Assembly (NCBI RefSeq): GCF_900142805.1
Contig: NZ_FRCF01000002.1
Span: forward strand, 558,001 to 622,000
Length of the DNA: 64,000 nt
Reading direction: 5' to 3'
Source of the DNA: Lacicoccus alkaliphilus DSM 16010
Lineage (GTDB): Bacteria; Bacillota; Bacilli; Staphylococcales; Salinicoccaceae
This document shows positions 7,742-16,270 of the stretch, piece after piece. Positions within the stretch are counted from its first letter, which is position 1. Every line of letters starts with the position of its first letter. A model generated the notes under the pieces. The model made no database searches, was not told where the DNA came from, and saw only the letters and a program-made list of their open reading frames with translations. A program made the translations under genes and the position numbers.

Positions 7742-9727
7742 CTATTTTTCCAAAATGGTTCTCATCACCTGTTCTACTGTAAAACCGTATTTCTCCACGA
7801 CGATATTTCCTGGCGCACTCGCACCGAATGTATCGATGGTCATCAGTTTGCCGTCCATGCCGATGAACTGGTGCCAGCCGAAGCTCGCCGCCATTTCGAC
7901 CGCCGTCCTGTTACTGATATCCTTGTTCAGTACACTGTCTTTATAGTCCTGATCCTGTTTCATGAAGGCCTGCATGTTCGGGATGGAAGCCACTTTGATG
8001 TTGACACCCTGTTCCTTAAGCTGTTTTGCAGCATTCACGGCAAGGGGGACCTCGCTGCCGGAAGCGAAGACGATTGCATCATCGCCTTCATCACAGATGA
8101 TATACCCGCCGCGCTTCACACCTTCTTCGACCGTCTCCTGCGCAGCCTCGGTCACTTCTACATCCTGACGTGTCAGCACTAGCGCCGTCGGTGCGTCGGT
8201 CGACTCGATCGCCACTTTCCAAGCGGCTCTTGTTTCATTGCCGTCTGCCGGCCGTATCGTGTTCAGATTCGGAATCGCCCGCAGCCCGGCCAGCTGTTCG
8301 ACCGGTTCATGCGTCGGCCCGTCTTCGCCGACCGCGATGGAATCATGGGTCAGTACATATGTGACAGGCAGTTTCATCAGCGCGCTCAGACGGATGGCAG
8401 GTTTCAGATAGTCACTGAATACAAAGAACGTGCCACCGTAAGGTTTGATGCCGCCGTGGGCAGACATGCCGTTCAATGCAGCCGCCATTGCAAATTCACG
8501 TACGCCGAACCATATGTTCCTGCCGGCGTAATTATCTTTGCTGAAGTCTTCCTCACCGCTGATGGAAGTTTTATTGCTTCCTGCAAGGTCGGCTGCACCG
8601 CCGAACAATGAAGGAACGGATTTTGAAAGTGCCTGTATCATGTCGCCGGAAGTGCCGCGGGTCGCTTTTTTGGTGCCGGCTTCATACTCCGGAAGTTCTT
8701 CGCCATAATCTTCAGGCACTTCCTCATTGATCGCCGCTTTGAATTCCGCCGCCTTTTCAGGTTCGGCCCCGGTGTATTCTTCAACGAGTCTGATCCATTC
8801 ATCCTGAGCTTCGTTGCCCCTTTTATTCAGGGTTTCATTGAAGCGTTTGTATACTTCGTCTTCGATCACAAAGCTCTCTTCAGGATCGAGGCCGTAGTGT
8901 TCGAAGGCTGCCTTGCGCTCATCCGGGCCGAGGGGTGCACCATGGGCATCACTCTTACCTGATTTTGTCGGCGCACCGTAGCCGATGACGGTCTTGACTT
9001 CGATCATCGAAGGCTGATCCGCCCCCTTGGCATCGGTGATCGCCTGGTCGATTTCTTCCAGATCGTTGCCGTCCTTGACCAGAATGTAATTCCAGCCGTA
9101 AGCTTCAAATCTTTTTTTGATGTCTTCAGAGAAACTCTTATCCAGATCTCCGTCCAGGGAAATATCATTGGAATCGTATAGCACGATGAGATTGTCGAGA
9201 TTTAAATGACCTGCAAGTGAAGCCGCCTCATGGGAGACGCCCTCCATCAGATCACCGTCACTTGCCAGTACATAAGTGAAATGGTCGACCACTTTGAATT
9301 CATCGGTGTTATATTTTGCAGCGAGGTGCTTTTCCGCCATTGCCATGCCCACGCTCATTGCAAAACCCTGACCGAGAGGACCCGTTGTAATTTCAACGCC
9401 TTCCGTATGTTTGAACTCCGGATGCCCCGGTGTTTTGGATTCATACTGCCTGAAATTCTTGATTTCTTCCATTTCCAGTGCGCCGGCCAGATGAAGCAGG
9501 CTGTAGACCAGCATTGACCCGTGACCCGCACTCAGGACGAAACGGTCACGGTCGAACCATGACATCGAATTCGGGTTGTAGTTCAAATGCCTGCTCCACA
9601 ATGTATATGCCATAGGCGCCGCACCCATCGGCAGGCCCGGGTGACCTGAGTTTGCTTTTTCAATTGCATCAATTGAAAGTGTACGGATTCTGTTGATCGC
9701 TAACTGATCTGTCTTATCAAAAGCCAT
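7742..9727 (-). CDS. tkt: Transketolase
   Basis: 661-residue thiamine-diphosphate enzyme of the non-oxidative pentose phosphate pathway, transferring two-carbon ketol units between sugar phosphates; cytoplasmic. The N-terminal TPP-binding region contains [17 protein letters not shown] and [20 protein letters not shown]. The middle pyrimidine-binding domain has [20 protein letters not shown], with the catalytic Glu in the usual place in [12 protein letters not shown]. Full family length. The start ATG 9727 has an AAGAGGAG site. It lies between a DUF896 gene and yneF as in Bacillus and Staphylococcus. Confidence 0.97.
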   Translation of the reverse strand: MAFDKTDQLAINRIRTLSIDAIEKANSGHPGLPMGAAPMAYTLWSRHLNYNPNSMSWFDRDRFVLSAGHGSMLVYSLLHLAGALEMEEIKNFRQYESKTPGHPEFKHTEGVEITTGPLGQGFAMSVGMAMAEKHLAAKYNTDEFKVVDHFTYVLASDGDLMEGVSHEAASLAGHLNLDNLIVLYDSNDISLDGDLDKSFSEDIKKRFEAYGWNYILVKDGNDLEEIDQAITDAKGADQPSMIEVKTVIGYGAPTKSGKSDAHGAPLGPDERKAAFEHYGLDPEESFVIEDEVYKRFNETLNKRGNEAQDEWIRLVEEYTGAEPEKAAEFKAAINEEVPEDYGEELPEYEAGTKKATRGTSGDMIQALSKSVPSLFGGAADLAGSNKTSISGEEDFSKDNYAGRNIWFGVREFAMAAALNGMSAHGGIKPYGGTFFVFSDYLKPAIRLSALMKLPVTYVLTHDSIAVGEDGPTHEPVEQLAGLRAIPNLNTIRPADGNETRAAWKVAIESTDAPTALVLTRQDVEVTEAAQETVEEGVKRGGYIICDEGDDAIVFASGSEVPLAVNAAKQLKEQGVNIKVASIPNMQAFMKQDQDYKDSVLNKDISNRTAVEMAASFGWHQFIGMDGKLMTIDTFGASAPGNIVVEKYGFTVEQVMRTILEK

Positions 9728-9742
9728 GTTTAAAATCTCCTC

Positions 9743-9979
9743 TTATTTTCTAATATTTTTCTCTCTCTGGATTGTCTTCAACTTTTCCGGAGTGACGTCG
9801 CTTCCTTCCGGATCGATCACTTTCGTATTTTCGACCTGGGATTTGAATGACTGCCGGAAAGCCTTCAAATATTCCTGGCGTAATTCTTTCTGCTCTGCCG
9901 CTTCTTCTGAAGTCAGCACAGCTTCCTTCTTCTTTCTCGCAAGTTCATTTATGCGATCAAGTTTGCGTTTTTCGAGCAT
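9743..9979 (-). CDS. DUF896 (UPF0291/YnzC-like) protein
   Basis: 78-residue, charged, helical cytoplasmic protein of the DUF896 family. The family core LDRINELARKKK...GLTxxE appears as LDRINELARKKKEAVLTSEE, followed by ELRQEYLKAFRQSFKSQ. YnzC of B. subtilis is in the SOS-controlled yneA operon. Here the gene also follows the sosA-like gene, but a terminator with a T8 tail separates them. I chose ATG 9979 because AAAGGG stands nine bases before it; the ATG eleven codons upstream lacks such a site. Function unknown. Confidence 0.85.
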   Translation of the reverse strand: MLEKRKLDRINELARKKKEAVLTSEEAAEQKELRQEYLKAFRQSFKSQVENTKVIDPEGSDVTPEKLKTIQREKNIRK

Positions 9980-10019
9980 AAGCCTCAACCCTTTCTTAAT
10001 ATAATTTAACACAAAAAAA

Positions 10020-10041
10020 AGTATGAGACCATTCTCATACT
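10020..10041 (-). terminator. Terminator after the sosA-like gene
   Basis: AGTATGAGA and TCTCATACT form a 9-bp stem with a 4-base loop. The minus-strand tail is a run of eight T. It lies directly after the stop at 10049. Confidence 0.85.
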
Positions 10042-10048
10042 TAAATAT

Positions 10049-10303
10049 TTACTCCACCATGGTGACCGTCTTCAATCCACTCCCGTAATCCTCTTCCGTC
10101 AGCATCTTCTCTTCCACGAGCCCATCGATATCCTCCGGTGTGTTCGTATGCTGTTCGACTGCCATGATTTCATTGTGTACCTCTTTTGTATATAAATCAT
10201 CGGAATATGCGTTCTTGTCGTCGTCGTTGAACATGATGTATATCGTCCCCACCATCACCACTGCCATGAATAACAGGACGAAACCTTTCACTTCGTTGAA
10301 CAT
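10049..10303 (-). CDS. sosA: SosA-like SOS cell-division inhibitor
   Basis: 84-residue protein with a single N-terminal membrane segment (about residues 6-25, GFVLLFMAVVMVGTIYIM) and an acidic extracytoplasmic tail. It is divergent from lexA, has a promoter with a LexA-type operator inside it and is bounded by a terminator. By position, topology and regulation it corresponds to SosA of staphylococci (YneA in Bacillus), which halts septation during DNA damage. The sequence itself is too divergent for me to call on similarity alone. ATG 10303 is chosen because GAGGAGG lies eight bases upstream; the in-frame ATG at 10324 lies inside an operator. Confidence 0.7.
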   Translation of the reverse strand: MFNEVKGFVLLFMAVVMVGTIYIMFNDDDKNAYSDDLYTKEVHNEIMAVEQHTNTPEDIDGLVEEKMLTEEDYGSGLKTVTMVE

Positions 10304-10317
10304 CACCATTTCCTCCT

Positions 10318-10331
10318 CGAACATTTGTTTG
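10318..10331. promoter_or_regulatory. LexA box 1 (one mismatch)
   Basis: CGAACATTTGTTTG fits the Gram-positive LexA consensus CGAACRNRYGTTYG at all but one position. It sits just upstream of the sosA ribosome binding site. Confidence 0.6.
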
Positions 10332-10338
10332 TATACAA

Positions 10339-10367
10339 ATATTATCAGAACAAGCGTTCTAGGTCAA
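10339..10367 (-). promoter_or_regulatory. sosA promoter
   Basis: TTGACC and TAATAT are exactly 17 bases apart on the minus strand. The whole spacer is occupied by the imperfect LexA box AGAACAAGCGTTCT (10347-10360), so LexA binding would directly exclude RNA polymerase. Confidence 0.75.
10347..10360. promoter_or_regulatory. LexA box 2 (spacer of the sosA promoter)
   Basis: AGAACAAGCGTTCT matches the consensus except for the outermost C and G and is a near-perfect palindrome. It lies between the -35 and -10 of the sosA promoter. Confidence 0.65.
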
Positions 10368-10375
10368 CCATTTTA

Positions 10376-10389
10376 CGAACAAATGTTTG
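10376..10389. promoter_or_regulatory. LexA box 3 (perfect consensus)
   Basis: CGAACAAATGTTTG is a full match to CGAACRNRYGTTYG. It overlaps the -35 element of the lexA promoter, which indicates autorepression. Confidence 0.85.
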
Positions 10390-10415
10390 TAACGCCTGTC
10401 CATATATGGTATCAT
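10387..10415 (+). promoter_or_regulatory. lexA promoter
   Basis: TTGTAA (10387-10392) and TATCAT (10410-10415) with a 17-base spacer. The -35 box overlaps the perfect LexA box, and the start codon of lexA is 31 bases downstream. Confidence 0.7.
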
Positions 10416-10445
10416 TGTTATAAATAAAGGGCCGGAGGTAATGTT

Positions 10446-11060
10446 ATGAAAGATTTAAGCGACAGACAGAAACAGATTTTTCAATTTATAAAGAGAACAG
10501 TACAGGATAAAGGTTATCCGCCGAGTGTCAGGGAAATCGGAAATGCCGTTGGCCTGCAGTCGAGCTCGACGGTACACGGCCATATGGCAAAGCTTGAAGA
10601 CAAAGGTTACATCAAACGGGACCCCACCAAACCGCGGGCGATTGAAATAGTACAGGTGGAAAACCAGTCGCATACTCCTGTGATCCAGGTTCCCGTCCTG
10701 GGTAAAGTCACTGCCGGGCTGCCTATTACGGCAGTTGAGAATGTGGATGAGTACTTCCCTTTGCCCGAACATTTCACTGCCAACCATAACAGTGAAATCT
10801 TCCTTCTCAACGTCGAGGGGGACAGTATGGTGGACGCCGGCATTTTTGACGGCGACCGGGTCATCGTCCGCAAACAGAACATCGCACATAACGGCGATAT
10901 CATCGTTGCGATGACCGAAGATGACGAGGCGACGGTCAAACGCTTCTATAAAGAAAAAGGCTATTACCGTCTGCAGCCGGAAAATCAAACGATGGATCCG
11001 ATTTACCTGGACAGTGTCACGGTACTTGGAAAAGTCGTCGGTCTTTTCAGGGAATTCTGA
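10446..11060 (+). CDS. lexA: SOS transcriptional repressor LexA
   Basis: 204-residue repressor of the DNA-damage response. The N-terminal winged helix (residues ~1-65) carries the helix-turn-helix in [20 protein letters not shown]. The C-terminal S24 self-cleavage domain has the Ala90-Gly91 cleavage site (KVTAGLPI), catalytic Ser127 (EGDSMVDAG) and catalytic Lys165 (ATVKRF). RecA filaments would trigger autocleavage. The start ATG 10446 has GGAGG seven bases upstream. It is divergent from the sosA-like gene, and a bidirectional terminator follows. Confidence 0.98.
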   Translation: MKDLSDRQKQIFQFIKRTVQDKGYPPSVREIGNAVGLQSSSTVHGHMAKLEDKGYIKRDPTKPRAIEIVQVENQSHTPVIQVPVLGKVTAGLPITAVENVDEYFPLPEHFTANHNSEIFLLNVEGDSMVDAGIFDGDRVIVRKQNIAHNGDIIVAMTEDDEATVKRFYKEKGYYRLQPENQTMDPIYLDSVTVLGKVVGLFREF

Positions 11061-11077
11061 TGCAGCATCCAATAGTA

Positions 11078-11103
11078 AAATCCGCCGGGGCCCGGCGGAT
11101 TTT
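11078..11103. terminator. Bidirectional terminator between lexA and the CAP gene
   Basis: A 12-bp GC-rich stem (AAATCCGCCGGG and its complement) is flanked by A-runs and T-runs on both sides, so it can end lexA on the plus strand and the CAP-domain gene on the minus strand. Confidence 0.85.
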
Positions 11104-12097
11104 ACTTTTCTATATAATTTTCGGTGTAGTACGGTATCTCTTCAGCACTGTATCCCACCCCGATGCCCACGTGGGTGTACGAGTCGTTCAAAGTGTTGAC
11201 GCGGTGCTCTTTTGAATTCATCAGGCTATGGTGTGAAAAGATCGGAGAAGTATGACCCATCGCAATATTTTCACCGGCCTGCCTGAACCGGAATTCCTCT
11301 TCCAGTATACGGTCTTTTAAAGTACCGCCATCTGGAGAGTCATGGGAGAAATATATGTTTTCCGCCATGTCATCACTGTGCTTCCTTGCTGCAGCGCCGG
11401 TGCCCCCATGCAATTCTAGAGGCCGGGCGCCGTATCGAAGGCGTGCTGCATTGATCAGATGATAGTTCATCATTTCATTATCCATGACTGACGGGTGATT
11501 ATACATGCCGTTGCCGCCCTTCATTTCCGATGCCTTGGCAACAAGCAGCCCGTTCACTTTATCCGCCTCGTGTAAATCGTAAAAGAAGTAGACATATATA
11601 TCATCTATTTTAAATACATCGTATTCATCATTCTCCACAATCAGGTGTTTTGCGCCCTTATCCACTGTTCTGATGGGAGTTCCATATACATCATGGATGC
11701 TGGCCCGGTCCATGCCCTCCATATTGATGGAATTGACGGTGACTTCGTCATTATTGGTGTATAGACCGGTGATCATCCCGTCATTCACCAGCACCATATG
11801 AAATATCCCATTATTGATGATATTGAAATCACCTTGAAATTCACTGCCGAGCGTCACCGCAATATCTTCCGCTTCCGCAGTGAAGGGGTCGCCGATGTCA
11901 TATTCGACAGAATATGACTGTGTACTGTTGACCTGCTCTATTTTAGAAGTATCATAATTAGGCAGGATGTACATGTTCAGCCATTCGGTGGCATAATCCC
12001 GGTGCAGCCCTTCCCTCATATCATAGGATGCGGCCGCCGGATGCATAAAGAACACGAACATTGTCATCACCATCAGATATATCAGTTTTTTAAACAC
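11102..12097 (-). CDS. Secreted CAP/SCP-domain protein with CAP-associated N-domain
   Basis: 331-residue secreted protein. A signal peptide (residues ~1-24, cleavage after AAA) is followed by a CAP-associated N-terminal domain (about 35-185) and a C-terminal CAP/SCP domain (about 205-330). The CAP domain has the typical elements LINAARLRYG, AARKHSDDMAENIYFSH, GENIAMG and HVGIGVGY. Related Bacillus proteins are YkwD and YlbC. Biochemical function is unknown; no catalytic activity can be claimed. The start is a GTG with a modest GGGTGA site. It is probably monocistronic, between panC and the lexA terminator. Confidence 0.85.
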   Translation of the reverse strand: MFKKLIYLMVMTMFVFFMHPAAASYDMREGLHRDYATEWLNMYILPNYDTSKIEQVNSTQSYSVEYDIGDPFTAEAEDIAVTLGSEFQGDFNIINNGIFHMVLVNDGMITGLYTNNDEVTVNSINMEGMDRASIHDVYGTPIRTVDKGAKHLIVENDEYDVFKIDDIYVYFFYDLHEADKVNGLLVAKASEMKGGNGMYNHPSVMDNEMMNYHLINAARLRYGARPLELHGGTGAAARKHSDDMAENIYFSHDSPDGGTLKDRILEEEFRFRQAGENIAMGHTSPIFSHHSLMNSKEHRVNTLNDSYTHVGIGVGYSAEEIPYYTENYIEK

Positions 12098-12175
12098 GAC
12101 ATCACCCGTCTCACTGCTAAGAATTTATCGAGAAAATCAACTTATCTTTGGAACATACCTTATACCTGCACTGCT

Positions 12176-13018
12176 TCAGGAAATTTCGACGAGCAGATTA
12201 TCTATCAACCTTGCCCTTTCGTACTGGAGGGCTATGAATATAATGATATCCGTTTCAATACGATCGACAGGATCCAGATCGGGATAACTGAATATTTGAA
12301 GATCGTCGACCTTCCCCGAAGTATGAGCATCAATGTAATTTTTAATTCCCCGGATGACGGCCCCTGCATCTTTTTCACCATCATGTATGATTTCTTGACC
12401 CAATTTCAAGCCTTTGTATACTTGGGGGGCTTCGGATACTTCCTGATCACTCAAGTTCGTATTCCGGCTGCTTTTGGCAAGACCGCTGGCATGCCTTTCA
12501 GTTTTAACAGGCAGTATTTCCACATCATGATTGAAGTCCTCCACCATCCGCTGGATGATCATCAGCTGCTGCCTGTCTTTTTCACCGAATGCCGCATAAT
12601 CCGGTCTGATGACATTGAAAAGCTTATTGACGACTGTAACGACCCCTTCGAAGTGGCCAGGGCGCTTCAAGCCGTCCAGCACATCGGCCATGCTCTTCAG
12701 TGAGATGTCGAGTTCAGGTTCACGCGGATACATTTCTTCCGTCGCGGGGTGGAAAACATAATCCACACCCGCTTCCCTGCATATTTCAAGGTCACGCTCA
12801 AGGTCGCGTGGATAATTGTCGAAGTCCTCATCCGGTCCGAACTGCAATGGATTGACGAAGATGCTCACCACTACGGTATCACCATGCTTCCCTGCTTCCT
12901 CCACCAGTTTCATATGTCCACTGTGCAGTGCACCCATCGTGGGTACGAGAGCAATACTGCCGGTATCCTCACTCTTTAAGAACTTCCTGATCTCACTGAT
13001 ATTACCTGTCGTCTTCAT
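12176..13018 (-). CDS. panC: Pantothenate synthetase
   Basis: 280-residue ATP-dependent ligase joining pantoate and beta-alanine to make pantothenate. Motifs: VPTMGALHSGHMKLV (the HxGH nucleotide-binding element), VSIFVNPLQFGPDEDFDNYPR, and the C-terminal part TERHASGLAKSSRNTNLS of the KMSKS-like region. The chosen start (ATG 13018) has AAGAAGG nine bases upstream and lies inside the end of panB, a 17-bp overlap; ATG 13024 is the alternative. Second gene of a panB-panC operon. No panD (aspartate decarboxylase) follows, unlike the usual staphylococcal cluster. Confidence 0.97.
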   Translation of the reverse strand: MKTTGNISEIRKFLKSEDTGSIALVPTMGALHSGHMKLVEEAGKHGDTVVVSIFVNPLQFGPDEDFDNYPRDLERDLEICREAGVDYVFHPATEEMYPREPELDISLKSMADVLDGLKRPGHFEGVVTVVNKLFNVIRPDYAAFGEKDRQQLMIIQRMVEDFNHDVEILPVKTERHASGLAKSSRNTNLSDQEVSEAPQVYKGLKLGQEIIHDGEKDAGAVIRGIKNYIDAHTSGKVDDLQIFSYPDLDPVDRIETDIIIFIALQYERARLIDNLLVEIS

Positions 13019-13820
13019 CCTCATACACCTTCTTTTTATAAGTTGTATGTTCATCCGGAAATGATTTGCTTTTCACTTCGGAAACATATGCTTTTATGGC
13101 TTTGATGCCAATGCCGTCAAAATCCCCATACTGTTTAACAAATCTCGGCGGTCTGCCTGTGCCGTATTTGAGCACATCATGGTAAACAAGCACCTGGCCG
13201 TCCGTGCCGACACCCGCACCAATCCCGATCAGCGGCATTTCCACCGCACCGGCAGCTTTTTCTGCAAGATCGGCCGGTATCGCTTCAAGCACCGTCATCA
13301 CCACACCAAGTGATTGGAACACTTCAAGTGTCCCGATGAGTTCTTCCGCCTCTTCTTTTGAAGAGGCCTGCATTTTGAAGCCGGTGATGCCGACCGACTG
13401 GGGGGTAAGGCCGAGATGCCCCACCACAGGGATGCCGGCATCGACGAGTCGATGCACAAAGTACTGCAGGTGTGCACCTTCGATCTTCACTGCATTTGCC
13501 CCGCTCTCCTGATACAGCCTGATGGCATTTCCAACTGCCTCCTCATGGCTCACATGGTAAGTCCCGAATGGCATATCCACCACGATATATGTATCCGGTG
13601 CACCGCGTCTCACCGCTTTGGTATGATGGATCATATCATCGAGCGTCACTTCAACCGTGGAATTGTAGCCAAGCACCGTCATCCCGAGCGAGTCCCCGAC
13701 CAGGATCATATCCACACCGGCAGCTTCAGCCTGAAGTGCACCCGGATAATCATATGCAGTCAGCATCGTGATTTTTTCATCATTTTTCTTCATCTCAATA
13801 AAATCCATTGTCGACTTCAT
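13002..13820 (-). CDS. panB: Ketopantoate hydroxymethyltransferase
   Basis: 272-residue enzyme that transfers a hydroxymethyl group from methylene-tetrahydrofolate to 2-oxoisovalerate, giving ketopantoate, the first step of pantothenate synthesis. Typical stretches: ITMLTAYDYPGALQAEAAG, ILVGDSLGMTVLGY, VEVTLDDMIHHTKAV and LIGIGAGVGTDGQVLV. Full family length. ATG 13820 has the strong site GGAGGAAAATTA. It is transcribed divergently from panE across a 75-bp AT-rich region that must hold both promoters. Confidence 0.98.
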   Translation of the reverse strand: MKSTMDFIEMKKNDEKITMLTAYDYPGALQAEAAGVDMILVGDSLGMTVLGYNSTVEVTLDDMIHHTKAVRRGAPDTYIVVDMPFGTYHVSHEEAVGNAIRLYQESGANAVKIEGAHLQYFVHRLVDAGIPVVGHLGLTPQSVGITGFKMQASSKEEAEELIGTLEVFQSLGVVMTVLEAIPADLAEKAAGAVEMPLIGIGAGVGTDGQVLVYHDVLKYGTGRPPRFVKQYGDFDGIGIKAIKAYVSEVKSKSFPDEHTTYKKKVYEDEDDR

Positions 13821-13895
13821 TAATTTTCCTCCTGAGAGATCTTTAAGTTATAATTATCTTACCACATTATACTATTTTAATAGGAGGTATCCGTG

Positions 13896-14771
13896 ATGAA
13901 AATTGCCTGCATAGGGATCGGCGCCGTCGGCAGCATCATCGCAAGGGAATTGAAGGTGACGACGCTTCATGTCGATTTATACTCCAGGACGGGAAGCGCC
14001 AGCTTCACAGTTTATGAAAATGATGAATACACTACATATGAATATCCTGTAGACCCGGTAGATGAAGCACGGAACAAAGTATATGACATCATCTTCATTG
14101 CCGCAAAAGCCACCGCCTTGAAATATTTGAGGGAAATCATTCCGGAAATGTCACATGACGGTACAGAAGTCGTCCTGTGTCAGAACGGCATGGGGTACGA
14201 TCACTGGTTTGAAAACGGCGTGCCGAGTGTGGTTTATATCAGCGGCCAGAAAAAAGAGGATCATATAGAGCATTTCAGGGACAGTAGATTGATCATCCAG
14301 AATGAAAAATACCGATACATTGATTCTCTTATAAAGCTGATTGAAGCAGAGGAAGACATCCGCCTTGAAATCTTAAAAGTGAATGATTTTGAAAAGCTGA
14401 GATATGAAAAGCTGCTCATCAACCTCGGTGTCAACACCATGACTGCCCTCTCCCAGAATACCGCCCGGATCTTCCAGGATGCGGACGTGGTGGCCCTCAC
14501 CCGCAGGCTGCTGAAGGAAGGGCAGGCTGTCATCAACCGCAGATCCCATGTCATCAGTGATGATTTCATCGACGAATCGGTCAAACTGTTCAAAAGCTAC
14601 CCGGACCATATGGGTACAAGCATGTATTATGACGTTATGAATGAAACGGTGACGGAGTATGCGTTCATACAGAAATACTTCTATGATAATAAGGGAAAAC
14701 TCGATACACCCGTGCTTGATGTGATATATACTTTGTTGAAGGGCTATGCCATCGGCAGGGAAAAGAGTTAA
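13896..14771 (+). CDS. panE: Ketopantoate reductase family protein
   Basis: 291-residue NADPH-dependent reductase of the PanE/ApbA family, expected to reduce ketopantoate to pantoate. The Rossmann motif is GIGAVGSI near the N terminus. The catalytic-domain stretch is RYEKLLINLGVNTMTAL, with the conserved Lys and Asn. The context, divergent from panB-panC, supports the pantothenate role. The start is ATG 13896, eight bases after AGGAGG; a GTG three bases earlier is too close to the site. A strong hairpin terminator follows immediately. Confidence 0.88.
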   Translation: MKIACIGIGAVGSIIARELKVTTLHVDLYSRTGSASFTVYENDEYTTYEYPVDPVDEARNKVYDIIFIAAKATALKYLREIIPEMSHDGTEVVLCQNGMGYDHWFENGVPSVVYISGQKKEDHIEHFRDSRLIIQNEKYRYIDSLIKLIEAEEDIRLEILKVNDFEKLRYEKLLINLGVNTMTALSQNTARIFQDADVVALTRRLLKEGQAVINRRSHVISDDFIDESVKLFKSYPDHMGTSMYYDVMNETVTEYAFIQKYFYDNKGKLDTPVLDVIYTLLKGYAIGREKS

Positions 14772-14801
14772 AGACCGCATCTGCCAGGCAGATGCGGTCT
14801 T
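14771..14801. terminator. Bidirectional terminator between panE and selO
   Basis: A 15-bp perfect stem (AAGACCGCATCTGCC and its complement) with a one-base centre between convergent genes. The flanking U-runs are short (CTTCAAT), but the stem is very stable. Confidence 0.75.
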
Positions 14802-14806
14802 CAATA

Positions 14807-16249
14807 TTATGTGCCGCAAAAAGTGTTCCGGATCATCTCTTCTTCACCGGGCGGTCGCTTATAGTATTCATCGTGTGAATCATCGAATGGTGTCTGCAGC
14901 ACTTCTATCAGTTTTTTGGTTTTGGAAAGATCATCGGTCTTCTCAGCGTAGAATAAGGCCTCTTCCACCAGATGGTTGCGCGGGATCACGGCGGGATTGG
15001 TGTTGACCATCAGCACGCGGGCATCTTCGATCGTCTGGTCTTTTTCCTGAAGCGCCGATTCCCATCTGACAAGCCACCCACGAAGCTTTTCCTCATCTTC
15101 CACTTTGATGCTTTCAATATTGCCGAGTGACAGCGCCCTGAATGTGGAAGTATAATCCAGCGCCTCTTCTTCCAATATTTCAAGCAGATCGAGGACCAGC
15201 GCCACATCGCTCTCTTCCGGCGCCGGTATGCCTATTTTATTGACCATGTCCGCCAGCCAGTACGCCTGGTACAGATCCTTGTAGTTATCCAGCTTCTCCT
15301 GAGCGATTTCTATCGCCTTCTCCTGCTCTTCATGGAGCAGCGGCAGTAGCGTTTCAGCGAACTTGGCCAGATTCCACTGCGCGATGCCCGGCTGATTCCT
15401 GAATTGGTACCTGCCTTGGACATCGATCGAACTATACACCGTTGTTGGATCGTAATAATCCATGAATGCACATGGTCCGTAATCGATGGTCTCACCGCTG
15501 ATTGCCATATTATCCGTATTCATCACACCATGGATGAATCCGATCGATTGCCATTTCGCAATCAGATAGCTCTGAGCATGGACGACAGCTTCCAAAAACA
15601 GCTCGTATTTATTCTCTTTCTCCGTAAAGTCCGGATAATGACGTTCAATTGCATAATCGGCAAGCTCTTTTGCAGCAACTTCACTTTCAATGATCGCATA
15701 CTGGAAAGTGCCCGCTCTTAAATGACTGCTTGCGATTCTGGTCAGTACGGCACTTTTTTGTGTCGTCTCCCTTATGACGGTATCACCCGTGAGTGTGACT
15801 GCGAGGCTCCGCGTCGTAGGGATTCCGAGCGCATGCATCGCCTCACTGATCACATACTCCCGTAGCATGGGGCCGAGCGGGGCGCGTCCGTCCCCCGACC
15901 GGGAGTATTTCGTCCGCCCGGAGCCTTTCAGTTGTATATCATATCTCTGATCATTGCAGACATGCTCCCCGAGCAGTACTGCCCGGCCATCACCAAGCTG
16001 TGTGAAGTTTCCGAACTGGTGCCCGGCGTATGCCATCGCAATCGGTGTCTCTCCAGCGATTGCGTTACCGGACAGCACCCCCGCACCTTCGGGTGAATGG
16101 AGTGCCGATGCCTCCAATCCGAGGCTCAAAGCAAGCCCGGTGTTGAACAATACTATTTCAGGGCTGCTGGATTTTTCAGGTTCTGTTTCTGTATAAAAGT
16201 GCGGTGTCAACTGCTTATAGGTCGTTTCAAAATTGAAACCGAACGTCAT
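14807..16249 (-). CDS. selO: Protein adenylyltransferase SelO
   Basis: 480-residue pseudokinase-fold enzyme of the SelO (YdiU/UPF0061) family, which transfers AMP from ATP to hydroxyl side chains of proteins and is linked to redox stress responses. Seen: YAGHQFGNFTQLGDGRA, LKGSGRTKYSRSGDGRA (ATP-binding Lys/Arg region), MNTDNMAISGETIDYGPC and the signature YDPTTVYSSIDVQGRY. The protein ends in FCGT, close to the C-terminal Cys region of the family. ATG 16249 follows GGAGATGAGACA. It lies 21 bp after ynbB on the same strand, so cotranscription is likely. Confidence 0.95.
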   Translation of the reverse strand: MTFGFNFETTYKQLTPHFYTETEPEKSSSPEIVLFNTGLALSLGLEASALHSPEGAGVLSGNAIAGETPIAMAYAGHQFGNFTQLGDGRAVLLGEHVCNDQRYDIQLKGSGRTKYSRSGDGRAPLGPMLREYVISEAMHALGIPTTRSLAVTLTGDTVIRETTQKSAVLTRIASSHLRAGTFQYAIIESEVAAKELADYAIERHYPDFTEKENKYELFLEAVVHAQSYLIAKWQSIGFIHGVMNTDNMAISGETIDYGPCAFMDYYDPTTVYSSIDVQGRYQFRNQPGIAQWNLAKFAETLLPLLHEEQEKAIEIAQEKLDNYKDLYQAYWLADMVNKIGIPAPEESDVALVLDLLEILEEEALDYTSTFRALSLGNIESIKVEDEEKLRGWLVRWESALQEKDQTIEDARVLMVNTNPAVIPRNHLVEEALFYAEKTDDLSKTKKLIEVLQTPFDDSHDEYYKRPPGEEEMIRNTFCGT

Positions 16250-16270
16250 TGTCTCATCTCCATTCCAAAT

